Origin: an uncultured Ruminococcus sp. | Lineage (GTDB): Bacteria > Bacillota > Clostridia > Oscillospirales > Acutalibacteraceae | NCBI GenBank assembly: GCA_902776185.1 | Contig: CACYPH010000003.1 | Span: 1 to 64,000 of the forward strand | DNA length: 64,000 nucleotides | Direction: 5' to 3' | In this document: positions 44,492 to 53,823 of the stretch, one piece after another | How the letters are laid out: each line of letters opens with the position of its first letter | How positions within the stretch are numbered: the first letter of the stretch is position 1 | Position numbers and translations under genes: made by a program | Notes under the pieces: model-generated | The model's database searches: none | What the model was told of the DNA's origin: nothing | What the model saw: the letters and a program-made list of their open reading frames with translations, nothing else

Positions 44492-44565
44492 CCCTGCTTC
44501 CTGTTTATTAATCTTTAAGTATGCGTTATGGGGCTTTGCTGAGATTGCCGATATTGGCAATTGAA

Positions 44566-46386
44566 TTATTTGTTGCGGAACATCTGCTTCATGCGCTGCT
44601 CCTTGCTGAGGATCTGCTTGCGCATACGGATATTCTCCGGGGTGATCTCCACCAGCTCGTCATCGGCGATGAACTCGAGGCACTGTTCGAGCGACAATAC
44701 GCTTGGCGGCGTGAGCTTCAATGCGTCGTCAGAGCCGGAAGCACGAGTATTGGTGATGTGCTTCTTCTTACAGACGTTGACGGTGATGTCCTCGTTCTTC
44801 GGACAAGCGCCGACGATCATACCTTCGTAAACCGGAACACCGGGTCCGACAAAGAGTCTGCCGCGTTCCTGAGCGGCATAGAGGCCGTAGGTGACGGTCT
44901 CGCCGGTCTCAAAGGCGATCAGCGATCCCTGGTGACGGGTGACGATATCGCCCTTGTACGGCTCGTAGGAATCGAAAACGCTGTTCATGATGCCGTTGCC
45001 GTTGGTATCGGTGAGGAATTCGGGACGATAGCCCATCAATCCGCGCGACGGGATGCGGAATTCAATATGCGTTGCGCCGCCATCGCGTGCGCCCATATTG
45101 ATCAGCTCTGCTTTGCGGGAACCGAGCTTCTCCATGACGGCGCCGACGTAATTCTCAGGCACCTCGACAATCAGCATTTCGATCGGCTCGCACAGTACGC
45201 CGTCGATGGTCTTGGTGATGACCTGAGGACGGCTGACCTGGAATTCATAACCCTCGCGGCGCATGGTTTCGATCAGGATGGAAAGATGCAGCTCACCGCG
45301 TCCGGATACCTTGAAGGTATCGGCGGAATCGGTCTCCTCAACGCGCAGGGCGACATTGGTCTCGACCTCTTTGAAAAGGCGGTCACGAATATTGCGCGAG
45401 GTGACATACTTGCCCTCACGTCCCGCGAACGGGGAGTTGTTGACGATGAAATTCATCGAAACGGTCGGCTCGTCGATCTTGACGAACGGCAGCGGGTCGA
45501 TATGGTCGACGTCGCAGATGGTCTCGCCGATGTTGATATCGGCAATACCGGACAGGCAAACCAGATCGCCCATCTCAGCCTCGCTGCACTCGACGCGCTT
45601 CAAGCCTTCGAATTCGTAGAGCTTTGAGATGCGGACGTTAGTGGTCGTGCCGTCCTGATGACACAGCACCGCGGACTGACCGGTTTTGATGCGGCCGCGC
45701 TCGACGCGTCCGATGCCGATACGACCGACATACTCGTCATATTCGATGTTGGATACCAACAGCTGCAAAGGCTCGTCGATCTCGCCCTCGGGAGCGGGGA
45801 TCTCGCGGATGATCGCCTCAAACAGCGGTTTCATATCCGGTTCCATATTTTTGTAATCCAATGAAGAGACGCCCTCGCGTGCGGAAGCGTAGACCACCGG
45901 GAATTCGAGCTGATCTTCGTCAGCGCCGAGCTCAATGAACAGATCGAGCACCTCGTCGATGACTTCCTCGGGACGCGCACCGTCACGGTCGATCTTGTTG
46001 ACGACGACCAGCGGCTTTTTGCCCAGTCCCAGCGCCTTTTTCAGGACAAATCGGGTCTGAGGCATACAGCCCTCGAAAGCGTCGACGAGCAGCAGCACGC
46101 CGTCGACCATCATCAGAATACGCTCTACCTCGCCGCCGAAATCGGCATGACCGGGGGTGTCGACGATATTGATCTTGACATCGTCATACACGACGGAGGT
46201 ATTCTTTGAAAGGATCGTGATACCACGCTCACGCTCGAGGTCGTTTGAATCCATCACGCGCTCGTTGACAACTTCGTTCGAACGGAAAATGCCCGACTGA
46301 CGCAGCAGCTGATCGACCAGAGTCGTCTTGCCGTGGTCAACATGGGCGATGATCGCGATATTACGCAAATTTTCTCTTTTTGCCAT
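44566..46386 (-). CDS. typA: Translational GTPase BipA/TypA
   Basis: The 606-residue GTPase helps 50S ribosome assembly and growth under stress or cold. G motifs are complete: AHVDHGKTT, DTPGHADFGGE and NKIDRDGARP. The C-terminal half has the TypA-type SRGLMGYRPEFLTDT segment. ATG at 46386 with AGGTGA upstream is chosen. A longer reading adds 21 residues without family similarity. Confidence 0.95.
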   Translation of the reverse strand: MAKRENLRNIAIIAHVDHGKTTLVDQLLRQSGIFRSNEVVNERVMDSNDLERERGITILSKNTSVVYDDVKINIVDTPGHADFGGEVERILMMVDGVLLLVDAFEGCMPQTRFVLKKALGLGKKPLVVVNKIDRDGARPEEVIDEVLDLFIELGADEDQLEFPVVYASAREGVSSLDYKNMEPDMKPLFEAIIREIPAPEGEIDEPLQLLVSNIEYDEYVGRIGIGRVERGRIKTGQSAVLCHQDGTTTNVRISKLYEFEGLKRVECSEAEMGDLVCLSGIADINIGETICDVDHIDPLPFVKIDEPTVSMNFIVNNSPFAGREGKYVTSRNIRDRLFKEVETNVALRVEETDSADTFKVSGRGELHLSILIETMRREGYEFQVSRPQVITKTIDGVLCEPIEMLIVEVPENYVGAVMEKLGSRKAELINMGARDGGATHIEFRIPSRGLMGYRPEFLTDTNGNGIMNSVFDSYEPYKGDIVTRHQGSLIAFETGETVTYGLYAAQERGRLFVGPGVPVYEGMIVGACPKNEDITVNVCKKKHITNTRASGSDDALKLTPPSVLSLEQCLEFIADDELVEITPENIRMRKQILSKEQRMKQMFRNK

Positions 46387-46534
46387 AAGTTTCACCTGTG
46401 TTTTTTCATAATATATACCATCAGAAATTATACCACATCTGTTACCCATAATACTATGTTTATTTTCACCGAAAATCCTATCAGAATTACCGATTTTTTG
46501 AAAAATTAGAGTGAATCATAATTCTAATAATATA

Positions 46535-46563
46535 TTTACTTTATGGCGTTAAAGTAGTATAAT
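46535..46563 (+). promoter_or_regulatory. Promoter of the acn-icd-rex operon
   Basis: TTTACT (46535-46540), a 17-base spacer and TATAAT (46558-46563). A Rex operator follows at once. Confidence 0.75.
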
Positions 46564-46567
46564 ATCT

Positions 46568-46585
46568 TTGTATATTAATTAACAA
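46568..46585. promoter_or_regulatory. Rex operator
   Basis: TTGTATATTAATTAACAA matches the Rex consensus TTGTTAA-N4-TTAACAA at all but two positions, and the match extends outwards as CTTTGT...ACAAAG. It covers the expected transcription start just after the -10 element, where a bound repressor would block the operon. The operon itself encodes Rex. Confidence 0.85.
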
Positions 46586-46610
46586 AGTTTTATCGTATTT
46601 TGATCGTATG

Positions 46611-46687
46611 GTTACTCGCTATGCTCGAACAATCATGCAATCCCTCAGTCAGCCTTTGCTGACAGCTCCCTTTACCAAAAGGAGCCT
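46611..46687. repeat. Composite palindromic intergenic repeat (family A, copy 2)
   Basis: It has the same linker as at 27981 (CTCGAACAATCATGCAATCC) and the same two hairpins (GTCAGCC/GCTGAC and CTCCCTTT/AAAAGGAG). It lies in the leader of the acn operon. The rest of 46387-46781 has only the promoter and Rex site. Confidence 0.8.
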
Positions 46688-46781
46688 GGAGAGATTTCGG
46701 CGGAGCACGGGTCGCTACCCTTGCGTCGCCTTTCCCGATAGATAGAAGGCAATACTGCACAATTTTCAGGAGGTATATTTT

Positions 46782-48710
46782 ATGGGACTTTCAATTGCAG
46801 AAAAAATCATCAAAAATCATCTGGTCACCGGTGAGATGGTAAAGGGTACGGATATCGGTATCCGCATTGACCAGACACTGACACAGGACGCTACCGGTAC
46901 GATGGCGTATCTGGAATTTGAAACAATGGGTATCGACCGCGTTCGCACCGAGCGTTCGGTCGCTTACATCGACCACAACACACTGCAGACAGGCTTTGAG
47001 AATGCGGATGATCACCGCTTTATCCAGACGGTCTGTAAGAAGCACGGCATCTACTTCTCCCGCCCGGGCAACGGCATCTGTCATCAGGTACATCTGGAGC
47101 GCTTCGGCATTCCCGGCAAGACGCTGATCGGCTCTGACTCGCACACTCCCACCGGCGGCGGTATCGGCATGCTCGCGATCGGCGCGGGCGGTCTTGACGT
47201 TGCGGTCGCGATGGGCGGCGGCGAGTACTACATCACCATGCCGAAGATCGTCAAGGTCGAACTGACCGGCGAGCTGAAAGAGAATGTCAGTGCGAAGGAT
47301 ATCATCCTTGAGGTGCTTCGCAGAATGTCCGTCAAGGGCGGCGTCGGCAAGATCATCGAGTATGCAGGCGAAGGCATTAAGACACTCAGCGTCCCGCAGA
47401 GAGCGACCATCACCAACATGGGTGCGGAGCTCGGCGCGACGACATCCGTCTTCCCGTCCGATGAAAACACGCTGGAATTTCTCAAGGCGCAGGGCCGTGA
47501 GCAGGATTATACCGAGCTCAAGGCTGACGACGATGCGGTATACGACGAGCATATCGTCATCGATTTAAGCACATTAGAGCCTCTGGCGGCTTGTCCCCAC
47601 TCTCCCGACGCGGTCAAACCGATCGCAGAGCTCGAGGGCATGGTCATCAATCAGGTTTGCATCGGCTCCTGCACCAACTCAAGCTACACCGATCTCATGA
47701 AGGTCGCGCATATCTTAAAAGGCAAGACGGTAGCAGACGGCGTATCGCTCGCGATCGCGCCCGGCTCAAAGCAGGTACTGAATATGCTTGCGCAGAACGG
47801 CGCGCTGGCGGATATCATCGCGTCCGGCGCGAGAATTCTGGAATCCGCCTGCGGTCCGTGCATCGGCATGGGACAGTCGCCGAATTCTAAGGGCGTATCC
47901 CTGAGAACCTTCAACCGCAACTTCTTAGGCAGAAGCGGAACCAAAGACGCTGACATCTATCTGGTATCGCCCGAGGTAGCGGCGGTATCGGCGCTGACCG
48001 GCGTCATCACCGACCCGAGAAAATATGCCGACGGCTACAAGGTCGAGATGCCCGAGCATTTCCTCATCAACGACAACATGATCATCGAGCCTGCTTCTGT
48101 TGAAGAGATGGACAAGATCGAGGTCCTCAGAGGTCCGAACATCAAGGAATTCCCCAAGACGACCGCGATGGCCGAAAGCATCGAGGCGACCTGTTCCTTA
48201 AAGGTCGAGGACAACATCACAACCGACCACATCATGCCCGCAGGCGCAAAGATCCTGCCCCTGCGTTCCAATATTCCCGCGATCTCCGAATACTGCTTCA
48301 CCGTTTGCGATACCGAGTTCCCGAAGCGTGCAAAGATGCTCGGCTCGTCCGTGATCGTCGGCGGCTCTAACTACGGTCAGGGCTCGTCCCGTGAGCACGC
48401 GGCGCTCGCTCCCCTGTATCTGGGCGTTAAGGCGGTACTGGTCAAGAGCTTTGCGCGTATCCACCGCGCGAACCTGATCAATGCCGGTATCCTGCCGCTG
48501 GAATTCGAGAACGAAAATGACTATGCCAACATCGCGCTGGGCGATAATCTCGCGATCGAAAAGGTTCGCGAACAGATCGAAGCCGGCGATACTATCGAGA
48601 TCCATAACCGCACAAAGAACACCGTCATCACAGCGAAATGCGTCCTGACCGAGCGTCAGAAGGCGATCATCCTCGCGGGCGGTCTCTTGAACTACACGAT
48701 TTCGAAATAA
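46782..48710 (+). CDS. acnA: Aconitate hydratase
   Basis: The 642-residue enzyme interconverts citrate and isocitrate. The iron-sulfur Cys residues are in GSCTNSS and [11 protein letters not shown], and the substrate-binding [18 protein letters not shown] and [10 protein letters not shown] motifs are present. The gene follows AGGAGG. Aconitase, isocitrate dehydrogenase and Rex in one operon supply 2-oxoglutarate for glutamate, the oxidative branch of a partial TCA cycle. Citrate synthase is not in this window. Confidence 0.93.
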   Translation: MGLSIAEKIIKNHLVTGEMVKGTDIGIRIDQTLTQDATGTMAYLEFETMGIDRVRTERSVAYIDHNTLQTGFENADDHRFIQTVCKKHGIYFSRPGNGICHQVHLERFGIPGKTLIGSDSHTPTGGGIGMLAIGAGGLDVAVAMGGGEYYITMPKIVKVELTGELKENVSAKDIILEVLRRMSVKGGVGKIIEYAGEGIKTLSVPQRATITNMGAELGATTSVFPSDENTLEFLKAQGREQDYTELKADDDAVYDEHIVIDLSTLEPLAACPHSPDAVKPIAELEGMVINQVCIGSCTNSSYTDLMKVAHILKGKTVADGVSLAIAPGSKQVLNMLAQNGALADIIASGARILESACGPCIGMGQSPNSKGVSLRTFNRNFLGRSGTKDADIYLVSPEVAAVSALTGVITDPRKYADGYKVEMPEHFLINDNMIIEPASVEEMDKIEVLRGPNIKEFPKTTAMAESIEATCSLKVEDNITTDHIMPAGAKILPLRSNIPAISEYCFTVCDTEFPKRAKMLGSSVIVGGSNYGQGSSREHAALAPLYLGVKAVLVKSFARIHRANLINAGILPLEFENENDYANIALGDNLAIEKVREQIEAGDTIEIHNRTKNTVITAKCVLTERQKAIILAGGLLNYTISK

Positions 48711-48720
48711 GGAGGACACT

Positions 48721-49932
48721 ATGGCTAAAATTCAAATGACAACGCCGCTGGTCGAAATGGACGGCGACGAAATGACCAGAGTTATCTGGAAGATGCTCAA
48801 GGATAAGCTGATCCTCCCCTTTGTCGACCTCAAAACCGAATACTATGATCTGGGGCTTGAGAAGCGCAACGCGACCGACGATCAGATCACCGTAGATTCT
48901 GCTGAAGCGACCAAAAAATTCGGCGTAGCGGTCAAATGTGCGACCATTACGCCCAACGCCGCGCGCATGGACGAATATAACCTCAAAGAGATGTGGAAAT
49001 CTCCGAACGGCACGATCCGCGCGATCCTCGACGGTACGGTCTTCCGCGCGCCGATCCTCGTCAAGGGCATCACCCCCTATCTGCCGACATGGACAAAGCC
49101 CATCTGCATCGCGCGTCACGCATACGGCGACGTCTACAAAAACACCGAGATGAAGGTGCAACAGGGTTCTAAGGCGGAGCTGTGCGTCACCGACAAGGAC
49201 GGCAACGAAAAGCGTCAGACCATCTTTGATTTTGAAAAGAGCGGCGGCGTGATCCAGGGTATGCACAACCTCGAATCCAGTATCTCGTCCTTTGCGAGAG
49301 CGTGCTTCAACTATGCGCTGGATCAGAAGCTCGACCTGTGGTTCGCGACCAAGGATACCATCAGCAAAACCTATGACCACACCTTCAAGGATATTTTCCA
49401 GGAAATCTTTGATAATGAATATAAGGCAAAATTTGAAGAGACGGGCATCACCTACTTCTACACCCTGATCGACGATGCTGTCGCGCGCGTCATTCGTTCA
49501 AACGGCGGCTATATCTGGGCGTGCAAGAACTATGACGGCGACGTCATGAGCGATATGATCGCGACCGCATTCGGTTCGCTCGCGATGATGACCTCTGTTC
49601 TGGTATCTCCCGACGGCGTCTATGAATATGAAGCGGCTCACGGTACCGTTCAGCGTCACTATTACAAGCATTTAAAGGGTGAGGAAACCTCGACCAACTC
49701 TGTCGCGACCATCTTCGCATGGTCCGGCGCGCTCAGAAAGCGCGGCGAACTGGACGGTAATCAGGCGCTCGCCGACTTTGCCGACAAGCTTGAAAAAGCG
49801 ACCATCGACACCATCGAGAGCGGTATCATGACGGGCGACCTCTACCTGCTCAGCACGCTCGAAAACAAGCAGAAGGTCAACACGGAAGCGTTCCTCGACG
49901 CGGTTCATGACAGACTGGCTGCCGCGATGTAA
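48721..49932 (+). CDS. icd: NADP-dependent isocitrate dehydrogenase
   Basis: The 403-residue enzyme oxidises isocitrate to 2-oxoglutarate. The start [20 protein letters not shown] and [17 protein letters not shown] with [17 protein letters not shown] belong to the eukaryote-like homodimeric NADP class. The late [22 protein letters not shown] region is typical of that class. It lies ten bases after acnA, and rex follows 18 bases later. Confidence 0.95.
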   Translation: MAKIQMTTPLVEMDGDEMTRVIWKMLKDKLILPFVDLKTEYYDLGLEKRNATDDQITVDSAEATKKFGVAVKCATITPNAARMDEYNLKEMWKSPNGTIRAILDGTVFRAPILVKGITPYLPTWTKPICIARHAYGDVYKNTEMKVQQGSKAELCVTDKDGNEKRQTIFDFEKSGGVIQGMHNLESSISSFARACFNYALDQKLDLWFATKDTISKTYDHTFKDIFQEIFDNEYKAKFEETGITYFYTLIDDAVARVIRSNGGYIWACKNYDGDVMSDMIATAFGSLAMMTSVLVSPDGVYEYEAAHGTVQRHYYKHLKGEETSTNSVATIFAWSGALRKRGELDGNQALADFADKLEKATIDTIESGIMTGDLYLLSTLENKQKVNTEAFLDAVHDRLAAAM

Positions 49933-49950
49933 GAAATCAGGTAATTTACC

Positions 49951-50583
49951 ATGACAAAAGATATTTCGATTCAGGTCATCAAGCGCCTGCCCCGATACTA
50001 CCGCTTTTTAACGGAGCTTGAAAATAACGGCGTGGATAAGGTATCCTCTACAAAGCTGGCGGAAGTCATGAGCTCGACTGCATCGCAGGTCAGGCAGGAT
50101 CTCAACTGCTTCGGCGGCTTCGGTCAGCAGGGATACGGTTATCCGGTCGCAATGCTCCGCAAGGAAATCGGCAGGATCCTCGGACTGGACAAAACGCACC
50201 GCGCGGTATTGCTCGGCGCGGGAAATCTGGGACGGGCGATCGCAACACACCTGAATTTTGATTCGCTGGGCTTTCAGCTGACGGCGATCTTTGAAAAGGA
50301 TAAAAAACTCATCGGCACAATGCTCAGAGGCATCACGGTCATGCCGGACAGCGATATTGAGGATTACATCCGCAGCAATCATGTTAACACCGCGTTTCTG
50401 ACACTGCCAAAGGATTCGGTCGAACCGCTCATCGACAAGCTCTACGCGCTGGGAATTCGGAACTACTGGAATTTCAGCCACTTTGATATCGCGCGCAAAT
50501 ACAGCGACACAATCGTAGAGAACGTCCACCTAGGTGACAGTCTGATGACCCTTTGTTATCGGATCAACGAAAAGAATCACTGA
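49951..50583 (+). CDS. rex: Redox-sensing transcriptional repressor Rex
   Basis: The 210-residue repressor senses the NADH/NAD ratio. It has the N-terminal winged helix (VIKRLPRYYRFL, SSTASQVRQDLNCFGGFGQQGYGYPV) and a Rossmann domain (AVLLGAGNLGRAIA). NADH releases it from DNA. It is the last gene of the acn-icd operon and so is likely under its own control through the operator at 46568. Confidence 0.95.
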   Translation: MTKDISIQVIKRLPRYYRFLTELENNGVDKVSSTKLAEVMSSTASQVRQDLNCFGGFGQQGYGYPVAMLRKEIGRILGLDKTHRAVLLGAGNLGRAIATHLNFDSLGFQLTAIFEKDKKLIGTMLRGITVMPDSDIEDYIRSNHVNTAFLTLPKDSVEPLIDKLYALGIRNYWNFSHFDIARKYSDTIVENVHLGDSLMTLCYRINEKNH

Positions 50584-50588
50584 TTAAA

Positions 50589-50622
50589 CGCCATAGCGGA
50601 GCGATTCGCTATGGCTGTTTTT
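50589..50622 (+). terminator. Terminator of the acn-icd-rex operon
   Basis: GCCATAGCG and CGCTATGGC form a stem with an 8-base loop, then TGTTTTTT. Confidence 0.85.
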
Positions 50623-50662
50623 TATTCAATTTTTCCTTTTTTTACAAGATACGTGATTATTC

Positions 50663-50691
50663 TTGCAATTATGTGCCGAATTCGTTATAAT
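50663..50691 (+). promoter_or_regulatory. Promoter of the degV-like gene
   Basis: TTGCAA (50663-50668), a 17-base spacer and TATAAT (50686-50691). The start lies about 20 bases before the ATG. Confidence 0.8.
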
Positions 50692-50718
50692 GTATCCATT
50701 GTAATATGAGGTGAGAAT

Positions 50719-51585
50719 ATGAAAAAAGTTGCGATTATCACGGATTCCAACAGCGGTATGACGTTGGAAGAGGCGCAGAAAGTCGGCGTCAAACTCGTTC
50801 CTATGCCGTTTTACATTGATGAACAGCTCTACTTTGAGGGCGTTTCGCTCTCTCAGGATGAATTCTACGAGAAGCTCGAGAGCGATCATGAGATCCAGAC
50901 CTCTCAGCCCTCCCCCGCCGATCTGCTGTTTCTCTGGGACGAAACCTTGAAGGAAGCGGAATCGGTCGTCTATATCCCGATGTCGAGCGGACTGAGCAGT
51001 TCTTGTGAGACTGCGACGATGCTCGCGCTCGATTATGACGGCAAGGTGCAAGTTGTCAACAATCAGCGCGTATCCGTCACACAGCGTCAGTCGGTTCTCG
51101 ACGCGCTGGAGCTTGCCGAAGAGGGCAAAACTGCCGCTGAGATCAAGGAGATTCTGGAAGACGAGAAATTCCAGAGCAGCATCTATATCACGCTCGATAC
51201 ACTGAAATATCTGAAAAAGGGCGGTCGTATCACCCCTGCCGCCGCCGCGATCGGCACGGTGCTTGGATTGAAGCCGGTACTGCAGATCAACGGCGAAAAG
51301 CTGGATGCGTACGCCAAGGTGCGCGGTAAAAAGGCCGCGAAGGAAACGATGCTCGAAGCGATGAAAAAGGACTTTGAGGAAAAGTTCAAGGATGTCGACG
51401 CAAAGGATATTCACCTCGCCGCCGCGTATTCCGGCAATCTGGAGGAGGCTCAAGGCTGGGTCGAAGAGATCAAAGAGGCATTCCCCGGCATGGAGATCTA
51501 CCTTGCTCCCTTGTCGCTGAGCGTTTCGTGCCATATCGGCAAGGGCGCGCTGGCGATCGCTTGCTCAAAGAAAATCGAAAAATAA
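50719..51585 (+). CDS. DegV family fatty acid-binding protein
   Basis: The 288-residue protein begins KKVAIITDSNSGMTLEEA and has the TSQPSPADLLFLWD and PMSSGLSSSCETA stretches that bind a fatty acid carboxylate. DegV/FakB proteins present fatty acids to FakA for phosphorylation. No fakA is nearby, so which pathway it serves is not shown. GAGGTGA precedes the start. Confidence 0.9.
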   Translation: MKKVAIITDSNSGMTLEEAQKVGVKLVPMPFYIDEQLYFEGVSLSQDEFYEKLESDHEIQTSQPSPADLLFLWDETLKEAESVVYIPMSSGLSSSCETATMLALDYDGKVQVVNNQRVSVTQRQSVLDALELAEEGKTAAEIKEILEDEKFQSSIYITLDTLKYLKKGGRITPAAAAIGTVLGLKPVLQINGEKLDAYAKVRGKKAAKETMLEAMKKDFEEKFKDVDAKDIHLAAAYSGNLEEAQGWVEEIKEAFPGMEIYLAPLSLSVSCHIGKGALAIACSKKIEK

Positions 51586-51621
51586 AAAAGATGACTTTAA
51601 AAGTCGCCAAATATAAAGATT

Positions 51622-51658
51622 CAGGCTGTCGCTGATATGTAGCGGCAGCCTGTTTTTC
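51622..51658. terminator. Bidirectional terminator between convergent genes
   Basis: CAGGCTGTCGC and GCGGCAGCCTG form a stem with a 9-base loop and a T run on the plus strand. It separates degV from the minus-strand surface protein. Confidence 0.8.
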
Positions 51659-51660
51659 TA

Positions 51661-53535
51661 TTATTGATTGTCGGTCGGCTGTGAGGAAACCGGTTCGGTT
51701 TCGGCAGGAGCAGTCGACGCATCAGTCGGTGCGGCTGTGGGCGCGTCGGTAGGAGCTTCTGTCGGCCGAGCAGTTTGATCCTCAGTCTCTTCGCCGGTCG
51801 TCGCGAGCGTTGTCGGCTCGGCGGTCTCAGGCTGAGTTACCTCGTAGGTGATACTCACGCCGGCGTCGCTGTAGGAGCTGAGATTCCTCAGCTGTTTATC
51901 ACAAACACGTACCGTGAAGTCGTATTTGACGCCGTCCTCAGCGCCTGTAAAGGTCGTCGATGTACCCAATATCGCATTCGTATTCAGACGTTTCCACGCC
52001 TTGTCATACTGCGATTTATAGAATACCGCATAGGCAGGCGCATTCTTGATGCCTGTCCAGCTCACGATGATCTTTCCGTTATCGTCCGCCTTTGTCGCCT
52101 TGAGCTTTGTCGGATAATCGAAGTAGTAAAGCATATTGCCGGGCTTGAAGCCGGAGATAAACTTGTTCTTCGTATCGACGCAGCGCACGGTGTAGCGATA
52201 CTTAGTCTGATTCTTGCAGCCGGTCACATAGAAGTAGGTTTTTGTGGTCGTACCGATCTTTTTCCAACCGGAGGTCGCGCCGTTCTTGCTGGCGAAAACC
52301 ATGTATTTCTTTGCCCCGGGAACAGCATCCCATGAGATCTGGAGCTTGCCGATCGTCTTAGTCGCGGCAGGAGTGATATTGGTCGGGATCTCGAGCTGTG
52401 TATCGTAGGTCATAAAGCGTGCGGACAGATTCTTTGCAGACGCCGCGCTGATGACCTGCTTGCTGTTATTCAGGCAGACCGCGGTAAAGCGATATGTCGT
52501 GTAGACCTTGCCTTTTGTGAAATTATAGGAAGTGCCTTTGACGTCGGTCAGTGTGCGCCAATGGGTATCGTCAGGCGTTCTGTAGTACAGGCGATAGTAG
52601 CTGACGCCCTTCGACGCCGCCCACTTGACGTTGATATTACCGACGGTCGACTTGATGGATTTCATCTCGGGAGGCGCTACACGAAACTCGGTAGAAATAC
52701 CGGTTTTGTTGTAATCGCTGATCAGCGTTCCGTAGGAATCCAGCGCACGCACGGTAAAGGTATAATTCTTGCCGTAAACCAGATCGGTATTGAACACATA
52801 TGAAGTCGTTGTTGATTTTCCGGCGGTCTTCCATGATGTATCGTCGCCCGCCTTATAATAGACGCGGTATGCCGCAGCATCCTTGACGACATTCCAGGTG
52901 ACCTCGATACCGTTGCCTGTCGGAACAGCGCCGGTCAGCTCGGGTACCTGAGCATACAAACCGACCTGCGCCGTAGCGGTGCCGGTGAGGGTGCTGCCCG
53001 GGACATGGATCTTATAGGTAAAGGTCGCCGCCATCTCTGCTTTCGTAAAGAAAGCATCCCAGCGAACGCCGTTGTTATAATCCCAGTTAGCGTCGCAGAA
53101 ATAGTAGCCCTTAGAGGTGACCTTGGTGATGAAAATGCTGTGTGTGTTGCCGCGGATACGGACGATATCGCCCGCATAGAGCGTGCCCATGGTGTAATTC
53201 GCTTTGTTGACAAAGCCGTCGGCATAGTATTTGATACCGAAAACTTCTTTTAGCATCTGGCAGGCAAAGCCGTAGCACTGCCACGCCATCGCGTATCCAT
53301 CCTCATAATAAGCGCCCGAATAGCCGCTGGGGTAGTATTTCTTTTTCAGCTGAGCCAGTCGATTGACAAAGGTAGTTTCGGAAGGGATCGACCAGCCGGT
53401 TTCTGCAAGCTCGGCAGAAGCGCCGGTATCGGCAAGATCGTCGGTCGACTTTGCGCTGACGGTCGCCGGTACAACGGTGAAAACGCTGAGCAGCATAATG
53501 ACAGATAATAAGAATGCGATGTTTTTCCTTAGCAT
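51661..53535 (-). CDS. Secreted protein with CHAP-like peptidase domain and fibronectin type III repeats
   Basis: The 624-residue protein has a signal peptide (about 1-28), then the short motif LADTGASAELAETG (34-47), then a domain of about 120 residues with Cys87 (AWQCYGFA), His132 (GNTHSIF) and Asn150 (CDANW), the order of a CHAP-type amidase or peptidase. The assignment rests on those residues and is not certain. Four FN3-type repeats follow (with NVKWAASKGVSYYRLYYR and similar), then a Pro/Thr/Ala tail with no anchor or dockerin. ATG at 53535 follows AAGGGGA. A cell-wall or protein-degrading role outside the cell is inferred. Confidence 0.7.
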   Translation of the reverse strand: MLRKNIAFLLSVIMLLSVFTVVPATVSAKSTDDLADTGASAELAETGWSIPSETTFVNRLAQLKKKYYPSGYSGAYYEDGYAMAWQCYGFACQMLKEVFGIKYYADGFVNKANYTMGTLYAGDIVRIRGNTHSIFITKVTSKGYYFCDANWDYNNGVRWDAFFTKAEMAATFTYKIHVPGSTLTGTATAQVGLYAQVPELTGAVPTGNGIEVTWNVVKDAAAYRVYYKAGDDTSWKTAGKSTTTSYVFNTDLVYGKNYTFTVRALDSYGTLISDYNKTGISTEFRVAPPEMKSIKSTVGNINVKWAASKGVSYYRLYYRTPDDTHWRTLTDVKGTSYNFTKGKVYTTYRFTAVCLNNSKQVISAASAKNLSARFMTYDTQLEIPTNITPAATKTIGKLQISWDAVPGAKKYMVFASKNGATSGWKKIGTTTKTYFYVTGCKNQTKYRYTVRCVDTKNKFISGFKPGNMLYYFDYPTKLKATKADDNGKIIVSWTGIKNAPAYAVFYKSQYDKAWKRLNTNAILGTSTTFTGAEDGVKYDFTVRVCDKQLRNLSSYSDAGVSITYEVTQPETAEPTTLATTGEETEDQTARPTEAPTDAPTAAPTDASTAPAETEPVSSQPTDNQ

Positions 53536-53616
53536 AAATGTCCCCTTAGTTGCCATAAATCAGTTTTTCGTGTTAATCTATCGGAAAGTTACAAATTTGT
53601 TATTTTTACATTCCAT

Positions 53617-53646
53617 ATTATAGCAAAAATCGGGTATTTATTGCAA
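53617..53646 (-). promoter_or_regulatory. Promoter of the CHAP-like gene
   Basis: Minus-strand TTGCAA (53646-53641), an 18-base spacer and TATAAT (53622-53617) with TG one base before it. Start is about 75 bases before the ATG. Confidence 0.7.
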
Positions 53647-53783
53647 TAGGAAAAATGTATAAAGATAAAGTGACATTCTGCAGGAATTGGTTAGGTTGAC
53701 ACAAGCTTTTTGAACAGTTTGTAAATAATCAGGAAGAAGGCAAAAATCAGCCATATTCAGTAGCTGTAAGGATAAAGGCACAT

Positions 53784-53812
53784 CAAAAAGCCGCCCCCGA
53801 AGGAGCGGCCGG
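53784..53812 (-). terminator. Terminator of the FN3 repeat gene
   Basis: GCCGCTCC and GGGGCGGC form a stem around TTCG, followed by TTTTTG on the minus strand. Confidence 0.75.
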
Positions 53813-53823
53813 AAGATACGGTA

